From Gnetum montanum (lineage: Eukaryota > Streptophyta > Gnetopsida > Gnetales > Gnetaceae), in the NCBI GenBank assembly GCA_015680685.1, contig MNCI01004501.1, positions 531,979 through 595,978 on the forward strand: a stretch of DNA of 64,000 nt, read 5' to 3'. The notes below the pieces were generated by a model that saw nothing but the letters and a program-made list of their open reading frames with translations, did no database searches and had not been told where the DNA came from. Positions within the stretch are counted from its first letter, which is position 1, and each line of letters starts with the position of its first letter. Of the stretch, positions 1 through 12,200 are shown one piece after another. Both the position numbers and the translations under genes were made by a program.

Positions 1-80
1 CATCTCCATCATAAATCTACGAAGAAGTTGAAATATTTCAGAAGCATTCCATGACTTCGAAATAAATATGAGCAAGCTTA
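1..80 (-). other. Probable start of the pyridoxal kinase 3' UTR
   Basis: This lies directly downstream of the TGA stop (complement of 81-83) of the kinase. No polyadenylation site can be assigned because the window ends here. Confidence 0.5.
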
Positions 81-218
81 TCAAAACAGTTCCGCCTTGT
101 ATGTGGATGATGGAGACTTTATGTCATCATGGCTTTGTATTAACCGAATTTCAAACTTATGATGAGCAGGTGCTGCATCTGCATCCCTATAATCATTTAT
201 GGTTCTTTGTAGCACAGC
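81..218 (-). CDS. PDXK: Pyridoxal kinase exon 12 (last coding exon)
   Basis: 138 bp: 45 codons plus TGA. It starts in phase 0 after a tttgcag acceptor (complement of 219-225). It reads [20 protein letters not shown] and then [16 protein letters not shown], ending KAELF, the typical plant pyridoxal kinase C-terminus. Any ORF extension above 218 is intron. Confidence 0.95.
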   Translation of the reverse strand, partial: AVLQRTINDYRDADAAPAHHKFEIRLIQSHDDIKSPSSTYKAELF

Positions 219-3200
219 CTGCAAAAGAAACATACAGCAACACTGATTACGTCCCTTAGCTTTATTTGCCAACATAACTAATTTTTCAACTTTTTAATAT
301 TGGTAAATTGCATTAGTAGTCATATTGGCATTATTGCTTGCACGGTAAACTGACTTTCAAGTTAGTGGGCACTTATCATATAGGCATTCAATGCATTACA
401 AATAAATCACTTCATTGCACAAATCGACAGATAGCCCTCCTACATCCTTAAGCATGTATCCTCTATAATGATATAGCACGACTTCTTATTGCAGCACGCA
501 TGTACTATAACCGCTTGCCATAGCAACATGCAATAGTACATTCTGGTAACAATTTGACATGTTCATGTGCAATCTTAATGCAGAATGTTAATACTTCTTG
601 TAAAGCTATATGACGTGAAAGGCTTCTCTAAAGTAATTAGCAATTCTTAACTAATTAAGACATCATTGTCTGCAAAGAGGTGTTAAATTCTCCAAATAGG
701 TATTCAAGGGATCCTATCTTCAAAGAAGCAAACATCTTTTCGAGTGGTTTCACCCATACTCAAACCTAAGCCTTACAACTTTAGAGATGAAAATTCAAGG
801 AACAACCACTTTTAAAAGCAACTGTAACAAGTTTTATACTCACCTCACCTCTATACAGTTTCATTGCTTTGTAAGGTTTGCTCAAGTCTGCTTTACATAC
901 TCCAACATTCTGGTTGATGTTTTAACGGTTTACATTATAGTCAATGTTCCTGTCGTTCTATGACCATGAAAAAATTATCTACAACTGGTCAGTTGATTGA
1001 CCTTTACAAGTTTTTACAAGTTGCTTGTGTTGATCAAGTATCACCTAAGTTCAAACATGTTTGGCTACATTTTCCTAGGAACATGAGCCAGTGCTCAACA
1101 CTGATCGAGGCATTGAGGAAACACACTTTTCAGCCAGCTGGTTGTTGTATGATCATTGTTTAGATATCATTATGCTAAAGTTAATGTGCTTTCCAAATTC
1201 CTAACATGGTACCAGAGCCAATGATTTTGTGTGGTAACCTATATCTTAGATCAGCGGTTAACAATGTTGTAACCATATGTGTTCACGGTCTAGCTACAAA
1301 TTTAGGCTTTAACAAATGTTAATGTGTAAGACCTGAAAATTGAATTAGAATTGTTGTAATCTGGATCATGATACATTATATGTTTTCTATGTTTGTTGTT
1401 TGCACCTACAAAGTTGCAAATCACACAAAGCTAGCTAAAGTGAAATCTTGCATCGAAGCCTTCGTATTCTGAAGTGTCTTGGCAAAGCCATAAGGTTTAA
1501 CAGGCATTTTTACTTAAAATGCTACATTGTTGAATCCAATAGCTGTGTTGTTTCGTTATTTGAATATTTCAGGAATGCATTGACTAGTTTATACTTTTTT
1601 TTTTTTTTGAGAAAGAGTTCGGGATTGTATTAAACAAGCAAAATTATGTTACAAGATTACAATAGATGACAAGGGGCGGGCTATCCGGGCGGGCCCCCGG
1701 GCCCCAGGGACCGCACAAAGGCAGACAAAACGCGCGCGGGGAGGGGGGGGGGCAGCCCCCCAACCCCAACACCACCTCGCGCGGGGGGGGGGGCGGCGAC
1801 CCCCCAACCTCAACAACAAAAATACTCGCGCGGGGGGGGGGGGCGTCCCCCCAACCATACAACCCCCCAACCGTGCGACCCCCCACCCGGGCCGAACCCC
1901 TACGGGCGAGTCGGAAGCCGCCGACACGCGCAGCGAGGGCGCTCCAGCTCATGGAGGATATCGAGGGCATTCCGATGATCCTTCGTATCCACGAAATTAG
2001 CCGCCTGCTGGATGCCCTGCAGAAGCGACTCGCGACGAGCNNNNNNNNNNNNNNNNNNNNNNNNNNNNNNNNNNNNNNNNNNNNNNNNNNNNNNNNNNNN
2101 NNNNNNNNNNNNNNNNNNNCGACGAGGCGGGCCCGGGCAGCCTCGGCGAGGAGCCCCTGTTGCCGGGCCCGCTCCTGCTCGCGCTCGGCAGCCTGGGCCT
2201 CGATATCGGCACGGGCCTGCGCAAGGGCCTCGTTCCACCTGGCCTCCCACTCAGCCCGCACCTCGGCAGCCGCGCGCTGCGCAGCCTGCTGAAGCTCCTC
2301 CTCCCAATTCCGTCGGCCCGACGTCTCCGGCGGGGGGGAGAGCGAACGCCGCGCCGGCGCAGTCCTCAACCGCCGCGGAACCTGGGAACCCCAGCCAGTC
2401 CCCGCCCCAAAAGCCCCATGCGCCCCCCCCGCAGGCAGCCGCCGCGCGAGGGAGCCCCCCGGACCCCCGGAGCTGCTGCCCCCCTGAGGGGGGGCAAGGG
2501 GGGCGGGGGGGGCGGGGGGCAGCCCCCCACCCCCCGCCCCACGCCAAAGCGCTAAGATCAACCCGGAGTGCTTGCCGCGCCGCTTGAGCCTGAGAGTCGC
2601 CGCAAAAAAGCGAGGGAGGTTGACGGGGGTGCCGTGTCTGAGGCATCTCAGGAAAGCAAAGTGAAGACCCTGCAGCTTGGACGAGTTGCCTGACTGCACG
2701 AAATAGCGCTCAATGAGGTCAGTACCCGCGGCCCAAATGCGCGGTAAGGCGGACCTGGGAACCTGGCGACTCTGAGTCCGAGGGGAGGGCCCAGGAAAAA
2801 ACAACTCCGCGTCCTCTAAACCCCGGGTAGAGGGTAAGAGGACCTCTCCAGCGATCGGGGTCCCCAGACAGCTGGCAATCGAGGATTCGGTGACCCAGAT
2901 GTCACGGCCCCGAAAGAACGTACGGTCGTTGACCCAATTGGAAAAGAATGCGTCATCCGCCAGGTCAGGGTCCCCCACCAGCCTCTGCAGCGGCTCAGAC
3001 CAGCCGCACTGGGTCACAAGCCTCCAAAGCGCCGCGTTATCCCGAAAAACCGCACAGTCCGGCTCGAAGGTAGGAGTCTGCCCCATGGTAGATTCGAGCT
3101 CCGTCCACGCCGCGGCCGCCTGGGAAACCAAGCACGTCGGAGGGGGGCGCGGCTGCTGCTGAAAGATGGCGTGGTTTATACTTAACAAACATAACGACAA

Positions 3201-6200
3201 TTGGTTAATTATTTTCTTGACCGTTCCATAGTATCTATTATAATAAAAAGGTTTTATTTCATTTTAAAGGCCCAAGTTATAGGTTTTATGCTGCATCATG
3301 AAAATTTGATTTTACAAAATGACTCAAGGTCATGATGAAGAATAAAAAGGCGCAATTTCCTTCTCCAAGAGACAAAATGCCTGTTTTAAATCAATCACGT
3401 GCCATTATTGAATCCACCTTTGGTTCAGCCAGGACACAAGGGGCTGAAGCGATTGGTTTCAACACTTTGGCCCTTTAAATCCAGTGATTGTTGTTTCTAG
3501 TTTTAATCCATTCATGTTATTTCCAATTTGAAAAATTGTGGCTAAGCAGAGCACCTGGACCTAAAAAACTTTACTGAAGTTTGGGCTGCGTACATTCACC
3601 TTTGTTCAAGACCCTGAGTTAATTTCTCAGTTGATTTGTCTATGGTATACAGAGAAGACTTGTATCTGTTTGAAGATACAAGAAATTTCCGCATGCAGAA
3701 TTGTAGTTAAAAACCATAAAATTAACACCAATTCCCAGGAGAAAAAACAAAAAGGGGGGAAGGGAAAACCCCCAACCACAAAAGAAGGGGAAACCCCATA
3801 GCAGGATCCGTTGGCAGATGTGAGGCAAAAATGAAGCCCCTCCATGAGGCCTTGTGATCAAATGGTTCAAGTTCAAAACCAAAACCTAAACAACCCAGAC
3901 ACCTAAAACAGAAACCTCATTTAAAAAGGATACAGCTTAGCATCAGAGCAGATAGGGAAGTATGGTGTAGGGGCATTGCTGCCTTTCCTGCATATAGGTT
4001 GTGTCCAGAATATTTCAATAACTTTTTGACTTCACATAGGCTGCCACTTCCTGAAATTCTTTATAATGCTCTTCCTTTTGAGCTTGGGCCCCTCTAGTAA
4101 GGCTCCTAGCCTTGTCAGGACCAAATAAATTTTTACAGGCCAGTCCAAGAGGCATTCCTATTGATTTCCATGACAACATAGGGGCACTTGCCCATTTGAA
4201 GCCACCATCAAGCATTTGTTTCATGCACTGTATCCTGACTTCTTGTTAGCTACTCCTCTTCAAGAAAAGTTCTGACCTTTTGGGCCTCCTCCTGCTCTTC
4301 CCTTGCTAGCTGTTCCTCTACCTATCTACAGAGATCCTCCCTAATTTGGGCTCAGAGCTGGTCTTTGAGCACGCTACGCATCGCAGCCTCTCTAATCATC
4401 CATTTGTGACTTTCCTTCTCCTCCCTCTCTCAACGGCACCATTTCTCCTCTTGTTGTTGTGCCCATTCCTACTGTCATCAAGCTTGCTCGTCAGCCTGCT
4501 CTGCCTGCTCCTACACTCTAACTCATTGGTCAACCTCCACAAAAGCCTTGCTAGCTCAACAAGAAACCTAGGCTCCAGCTCTTTCCTAATCACATCTTTT
4601 GCCTATTGCAGTCACTGGTTAAACCAATTTTGTTGTTCAGTCATTGATCCTTGCCAATTGAAGTTGTGGTCACCCAACCACTGCACTTGCTCCAAGCCCA
4701 CACCACCAGGCCCATCACCCACTCCCCTCTAGCCCCGGACCAAAAAAAAACCACCACCCTCTTCTCCCTCCTTCTCTCATCCTTAGGGACAGAAAAAGAC
4801 AACCACCTTCCTAGAGCGAACATCTGTGTACATAGACCACCTAGACCACCTTAAAGTAGCGAGCCTACATCCTTCCAAAGGCTTAGGCATCACCCAAAGG
4901 ACCAAGATAAACCCCAAATATCTCTCTCCTCTACAATACCTAAGAGAAGCTATGAAAATTTTTGGTAGATTCACTCTTCTGTCTAGCTGCATGCACCACA
5001 AAAATGCAAAGTGGGTGGCCTAGAGCTTCTAGACATTACCAGGCTAGATAAAAAACTACTTGACTAACTTAGCTGCCTCCTGCCAAATGGGTAGCAATGC
5101 TGATTTACAAACCTGATCACACACCATCTTAGGGACAGGTCTAGCAAAAAAACCCTCAGCATCCTACAACCCCCTTTCCATTGAAAGCACCATTCCCCCT
5201 TGATAGAGGGCCCAAGGTAGGAAGATATAGCAGCTTCAATAAGTGTAATGTGGACCCGATAGAAGTGTGTGGTCTGCCCTTCATTGCCTACAAAAAAGGC
5301 TTCATCTTTGAGGTCAAGGTCCCTTATTAGGAAGGGGAGAAGATTGACCCAACCAACACAAACCACCATCTCCCAAAGGGCATGATTTTTCATAAACAAT
5401 GTGCAATTTGGCTCAAAGGTAGGCATGATCCCCATGGCAATGCAAGCTTCCTTCCACAAGCAAAGATTGTGAGCAACAATTTGGCGTGGTGAAGGCATGG
5501 GGGCACAACAAAAAATCAACTCATTTCTCACTTGTCATAGAAGCCACAGCACCACAGCTACTAGAGAGTCACCATGGAACTGAGAAGTAGGCAAAACACC
5601 AGAAGCCAGCCAAATGTTTGCATAGAAAGGGCAGAGTGTGATGAAGGGCTGTAAAGTTTCGCAGTCTGTGTGGCAAAGGGGGCAAGTGGCATTAATATAG
5701 AGGCTGTGTTCATGGAGAAATGCACATACCAAGGGCCCACCTTGAGAAATAATCCAGACAAATAGTTTAATTTTGCCTAGCAATCGTCCCCTCCAAATCT
5801 TCCACCAACCAAGCATGGATCAGTACTTATGTTGTAAAGTGTCCCATGGGTTGGCTTGTACCAACCCCAAAGAAATAAAGGTTTGAGCATGGGCACAAAT
5901 ATTTCGCTAGAGATAGAAATCATTATTATTTGTAGTTCACAACTAGTACTTTCATTTATGTATAGAAACCCATAGTACCTCTTCCAAGTCATCTTCAAAG
6001 ATCTGTTGAATGAGACCATCATGACCAAGCATAAAAGAGTCTTCAAATGTCAATACCCCAAGCCCCACAATAGACTTTGGTCTCACAACTCTTTCCCCGA
6101 AAACAAGATGCAACCAGTTACCCCCTACTCCCCACCCCCCAAAAAAAGACCAAATAAAATATTTGATAATCTAGTTGACTATGTCTATGACCCACTTGGG

Positions 6201-9200
6201 CGGCAAGGCAACAGAAGCAATGTATGTAGCCATTGCAGAAAGCACAAAGGACACAAGAAGCAGCTTTCCCTTGCTTGTTAAAAATCTAGATGCCCAATGC
6301 TCCACCCTAGCCTGGACATTCTAAATAAAGCAAAACCAAGTAGCATTTCTATGCCAAGTGTGCATCGGAATCCCTAGATAGGATCTTCCAAAGTCCCCTG
6401 ATAGATTCCCAAAGTTTTGCAAATTCTGCCTTTCATAACACCATCCATATGAATGAAGTGGGCCTCTAATTTGTCCTAGTTGACAGCTAAACCCAGCTCT
6501 TGGGACATATGGACTATAGCTCTGCCATTTGCCTCTAACTATGGAATAGTTACCTTCATTGCCAAGATGGTGTCATTTGTGTAATGGTTAGCAATACAAG
6601 TAAATCCTTCAATATTCAGCCCATGGACCCCTTCAGACCGGAAATACTAGGTCATAATATCCATGGTAATTATAAAAAGGTATGGTGACAAAGGGTCCCC
6701 TTGATGTAGTCCCCTTTAAGGAGAGGAAAACCCCAAAGCTTCCCATTAATGTCAAACGAAAAGGCACCTATTTCTTGGAGGTGAATGCACATATTAACAG
6801 ATTTTGGGTGAAACCCTTTTCTCAACATGATCTCAGCCAAGGATTTCCAACTAACAATGTGATATGCCTTTGCAATATCAAGCTTGAGAAACATACCTAG
6901 GAATTTTTCCCGGTGAACAGAATGCATGACCTCATTGAGGAGCAGCATTTAATCATGAATGTATCTCCCCTTGATGAAACCAGCCTATTAGATCCCCACA
7001 AGCAACACATGAGGGGCTGCATTCTTCTGACAAGGATTTTTGTGAACAGACAAAGCACTGTGTTACACATCCCTATAGGCCAGAAGTGAGCTAGTTGGAT
7101 GGGGTTATAGGGTTTTGTAATTGATACATTGTAAGAAACACCGATTATAGAGTTGTAGCTCCTATTAAGAATGAAGGTATTCTATTACTCTAGTTTACAT
7201 GCATTCTTCTACGGTTATCTCTATTCAGCCTATGGATAAACATTTTTTACATTTAATTTTAAGGACAGTGAAAAATATCATTGGTATTAATGACTAGATT
7301 ATTGTGGATAAATCCTCATCATAGAAATGGCCAATTTGATAATTAGTTACAACTTATTGAAAAATAATCTGTTATGTTATAACCATGAAATTATTCCAAG
7401 AATATTGTCGCCTGGTGCTTTGTTCATTCTACCAAGCAAGGTCCTGAGAAGGTCAGTGGATGAGTGATAGCTTAACCTCTTTGAGGGGCTAGGCCCAAGC
7501 TTGAAATTGTTAAGAGTATGTTTATGATAATTAAGGAGAGCTGGTTGAAGCTCCAATAGATGTTTAGGGTAAGATAAAGCCAAAATTTTGATTATTGTTA
7601 ATAGAATTCCCAAAAAAATTGTAGAAGGTAATTTTATCTTGAACCAGTTGCTCCTGTAATAAAACCAGAGGTTTGTTTTATCAAGCAGAAGATAAAACCA
7701 AAATTTTGATTCTTGTTAATAGAATTCCCAAAAAAATTGTAGAAGGTAATTTTATCTTGAACCAGTTGCTCCTATAATAAAACCAGAGGTTTGTTTTATC
7801 AAGCAGACAACAAGATGAAGAAACTTTATCCAAAATAGATTCAAAAAGGATACTTCGCAAAATTTGGACAGAGACTGAAGAAGGAAGATTTGTTGTCTCG
7901 GGTGTGGAAGATGCATTGCTGACGAGTTGCAAATTTGAGGGGTTGTCTGTGGGTGGGGGGTTGGCGAAGGTCCCTAGCTCTCCCCACACTCCATCAGCTC
8001 CAAGAGCTATCGAGCTGCTAGCTTCAGCGCTAGAATTATCCTCGTTGGGGAATGGATTACAATGGGACGAGTTGCTAGCTTCAGCGCTAGAATTATCCTC
8101 GTTGGGGAATGGATTACAATGGGATGGGACTTTGCCAAGCCAAAAGTGAAGGACATATAGCCTAGGCAGGTGGAGGGCCTGCTCAGAGTGGTGGTACTCA
8201 AGCCAAAAAGCAAGATTGGATGGCCCGATAAGACAACAACATGCAAAAAATCCACGCAACTAGATCTGGATTTGGGGGTGCAGCGAACGCTGCAAGAGGT
8301 GTATCACCGACATGTGTCTACATCTCCATGAAGATCCTCACCTAGAATTGTCGAGGGCAGGGTACGCCGTACAAAAGAAACACCCTACAAATGATGGTTA
8401 GGGAGGCAAGCTGCAAGGTGGTCTATTTACAGGAAACAAAGGTCCAAAGGACTACACAGAAGTTGCTAATCTAGGAGGGATTGACAACCCACATTGTGCC
8501 TAGTAGGGGCCACATGGGAGGTACGGCCAATCTGGCCAAAATCCCAATCAATTTTGTGGATGATTATGATTGGAGTCAAACTATCTACGTGCCACAAGCA
8601 AATCTCTAGATAACAAATTTTTATGGGGCACAGAATTGGGAGATCTAAGTCCAAGAAGTTAGACGTGTGGCTGGGGTCATCCCCAATACTACCAGATGGA
8701 TGCTACTAGGGGATTTCAACCAAAGGCTCTATTGTTGGGAGAAATTTGGAAATGATTGCACTAATCCACCTAGGGCCGAGGCATGCATCAAGTTTCTTCA
8801 TCAACATGAGCTGATTGACCTCGAGATCCTGGGGTGTAAATTCACATGGAGTAACCACCAGAGGGGCTCTAATCGCGTCTAGTCCAAGATCGATCAAATA
8901 TGGATGAGTGAGCACCTCATGCTAGAGTACAACATCATGGCAAAGGGAAAGGAGCAACAGGCCTTGGACCACTGGTCCATACTATGCCAATTCTAGTTGG
9001 AGGAGGGTCAAGAGCCCCAACCCTTCAGATTTGAGCAGTCTTGGTTACACAAAGCCTAGTTGAAACCAATGGTGGCTGAAATCTGGAAAACTTATACTGG
9101 GGCATAGGAGCCCTAGCAGTTCCTAAGGGATGGTGTGCAGGCTTTAAAACATAGCATCAAGGCCAGAACATCGGATGACAAGTACAACTTCTGATGGTAT

Positions 9201-12200
9201 AGACATCGAATGCAAAAGGAGCTATAGGAGATCCAAAGGTTGCAAGAAACGGGGGCTGCCTGGGACATTGAAGAACAAGAGCTACTTAGGGAACTCCAGG
9301 AGCTTGACAAGGAGGAAAAGAGCTACTGTTGACAAAAGTCAAGGGTGACTTGGCTGCAAGAAGGGGACAAGCATACACGTTTCTTCTTTGCCACAACCAA
9401 ACACAATAGGACCAACAAGAACAAACTCCAATATCTGCTAGAGGGCATCAATGGGGGAGGCCCATAGAGCCGTAGGAGGGGGCTAGAGTCCTTGCAAAAG
9501 TTTTGGGGAGACATATGGAGTTGGCAAGCTATGAAACCTATCTCTCTACTAATCACAAGGGTCATTACAAGTGCTGATAACTCCAATTTACTGCATCCTT
9601 TCTTACGGGAGGAGCTACAGCAGGCTATGAAAACCATGCAATCTAACAAGGCTCCAGGACCGCATGGATGGCCAATTGATTTTTTTAGGGAGTATGAGGA
9701 CCTCCTGGGACCCAATCTGCTAGACACATACAATAGTATGCTTAGTTGGCAGTAGGTTAGGAGGGAAATCAACTACTCAACGATGGTGCTGCTACCCAAG
9801 GTCCCTAACCCATTATCACCCGACCCATTAGGGTCTGCAACACTCTATTGTGTGTTTTCTCCAAGATGTTGGTTGGGCGCCTTGCGCCGTTAATGGGGAA
9901 GTTGGTTGGGGAGCATTAGGTGGGGTTCATTAAGGGATGTTATTCACAAGACCAGGTGTTGCTCTTGCAAGAGATCCTACACTCAATTAAGGTGCCCAGA
10001 TTTCCAAGCATGTGCATCAAACTGGACATCACCAAGGCCTACAACATTGTGAGCTAGGCAACACTTAGGGCAGTGATGATGGAGAAGGGGTTTGATGCCA
10101 AGTTTGTCAATCTTTGTATCCAAATGCAACGAAGTGGCCGCTATTCTCTTGACATTGACGGGAAGCTATGTGGGTTTGCTGGAATAGGGCATGGATTGAG
10201 GCAAGGTGATCCATTGTCACCACTCCAGTTTATCATTGTCATAGACTTGTTTAAAGGCTATTGATGGGGTACACAATGTGGTAGCCCACTATGCAGATGA
10301 TATGATGGTTTTTCCCAAGGCAACGATGCCGTAGGCTACAGCCCTATTAGAGGCAATGGAGGGGATGCAGCGTGAGGTAGGCCTCGAAGTCAATAAACAG
10401 AAGTATGCCATTTATTTCACTCACATAGATGGAAGGGTGCAAGCCAAGATCATACAGATATTGGACAGTCTACCAAGCCAAGCCATGACACATACCTGGG
10501 AATGCCTATTTTTGACTTGAATAGGCAAATGACTTGGCAAGGATTGGTGGAGCAGGCCCAACAGTGGACCACATTTTGGACTGGCTATTTTCTGTCCAAG
10601 AAAGGGAAGATGGTGCTGGTTGTAATGGTTTTGATGGCAATTACTTGGTTTATAGCATCTATGGCAATGCCGTCAGCAATGATGGTACAAAAAATTGATA
10701 GCACAATGAGGGAGTTCGTGTGGTCAGGCAGCAAAGGGGGTAGAAAGATGCATTTGGTGTCCTGGATGGTCACAGCACAACGCAAACTAGCAATGGGCAT
10801 TGGCATACTAGGGTTTGGAGATGAGATGGCATTGGGCACACACCGTCTGTTGAACAGGTACATGGGACAAATTGCGGAAGCAGCGCCATGGGTGCAAATT
10901 TTGTGGCAAAAATACCAGAGATGGGAGGCTCAACCATATTGCTCCTAGCTCTGGAAAAATTTCTGCTGCCATGCTAGTGTAGTGGAGCAGCTCAGATTAC
11001 TAGGGCAGCACTCGAAGAAGCTGGTTAAATTTCGGTACCCATAGGAAAAGGGGTGGGTAGAGATCTGGAAAGGTCGTCTCCCCAAGAAGGTCAAGGTGTT
11101 TGGTTGGCTACTTAAACACATGGCATTGCTAGTGAGGGCCATGTTGAGAGAGAGGGGGATTCAGTTGAACGCCAGCTGTCCGTGCTACCAAGCGACGCCC
11201 AAAATGTTGCACCATCTTATTTATCGATGTTGACAATCTCAGGAAGTGTGGTTGGCTGCAAATGTCTCTCCCACCACAAGGTTCCACGAGGACTCTTTAC
11301 AACTTGCCACATTGTGGGTCCTCTAAAAATGTAGGAATTCACTGATTTTTTGGGGATAGCTACTTCCTATGGCCACGACAATGGTCCGAGATGCGTGTGT
11401 GCTGTGGACGGAGGCCATGGAACAACAACTACTTTTTGAACCGTCATGGATGGAATTCTCTAGTCTGCCCAAGTTATGGACGTTGGTTGAAAGGATGGGA
11501 TGGGTGGAGATGATCAAACACTTGGAAGGTGAACCGAACCTACCCACTCAGTAGTTCTACGACAACTGCGTGGGAGATGCTACACAATACAAGGGTAAGA
11601 GGATAGAAGTCACAGTGCAAGCGTTGGCTGCTACGCTGGGAGTGGAGGACACAACAAAGATCATGGCATTGGTTGCGAGGGCACAGACTGACGTGATGGA
11701 GTTCTTCATAGGACCCATTCCCAGAATTTCTAGCAAGCACATCCGGAAGTCTGGATTACAAGGAGTCTGGAGGGATGCAGCACTCCTAGTGGAGTGGTAT
11801 TTTGTACAATCCATGAAACCCCACAAATTGATGGGGATGCATCTCACCTTTCTCAAGCACCTTCAACAAGGTTCCCCTATTAATCTACCCCAGCTTTTCT
11901 GGGAATCACTTCAAAGGCGACGACCGGGGCGGCACCCAGGGGTAATACACTTTAGCGCAAGGGTGTACTGATTGCTCACCTAGCACCAACAATGGCGGCA
12001 CCACAAATAGACAGCCAAGGAGCAAGCGCAGCACAACTGGGGCCCTGAGTTGGAGGCTGCAGAAGTGGACCCATCCACAACCATGGAGCAAGCACAAGAA
12101 CAATTGTTGGAAGACTACTACCTGGCAACTGAGCAAGCACAATTGGAGGAGCATGCACAATGGTAGCTCCGGTGGGAGGATATGAAGCAGGAGGCCCAAA

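Larger units (their letters stand above)
1597..3173 (-). mobile_element. LINE A, 5'-truncated, with target-site duplication
   Basis: A GC-rich, 5'-truncated LINE bounded by a 10-bp direct repeat gtttatactt at 1587-1596 and 3174-3183. Its poly(A) tail appears as a T run from about 1597. It keeps only the 3' part of ORF2 (PTFEP domain, Pro/Gly linker, coiled coil, end of the J domain) and the 3' UTR. An assembly gap (2041-2119) cuts it. The coding part lacks the many TAG stops of the older copies, so this looks like a younger insertion. The 3' UTR (1735-1860) has three G-run/C-run units. Confidence 0.88.
3730..7105 (-). mobile_element. LINE B, 5'-truncated, decayed
   Basis: A minus-strand LINE copy whose 5' end is cut inside the reverse transcriptase ([18 protein letters not shown] near 7060). 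Its 3' UTR fades out near 3730 without a clear poly(A) tail. Order along the minus strand: RT, zf-RVT, PTFEP domain, coiled coil, J-like domain, 3' UTR. No convincing target-site duplication was found, so both ends are approximate. Confidence 0.8.

Noticed and set aside
1735-2560. CRISPR-like or bacterial GC-rich insert
   Set aside because: The G/C blocks have no spacer pattern, and the surrounding coding is LINE ORF2.
1666-2587. Long plus-strand ORFs rich in Pro, Gly and Arg
   Set aside because: They lie opposite LINE A coding sequence and its GC-rich 3' UTR, cross N runs and show no family motif.
7681-8259. 192-codon minus-strand ORF
   Set aside because: Antisense to LINE C, its length comes from the tandem duplications; no domain recognised.
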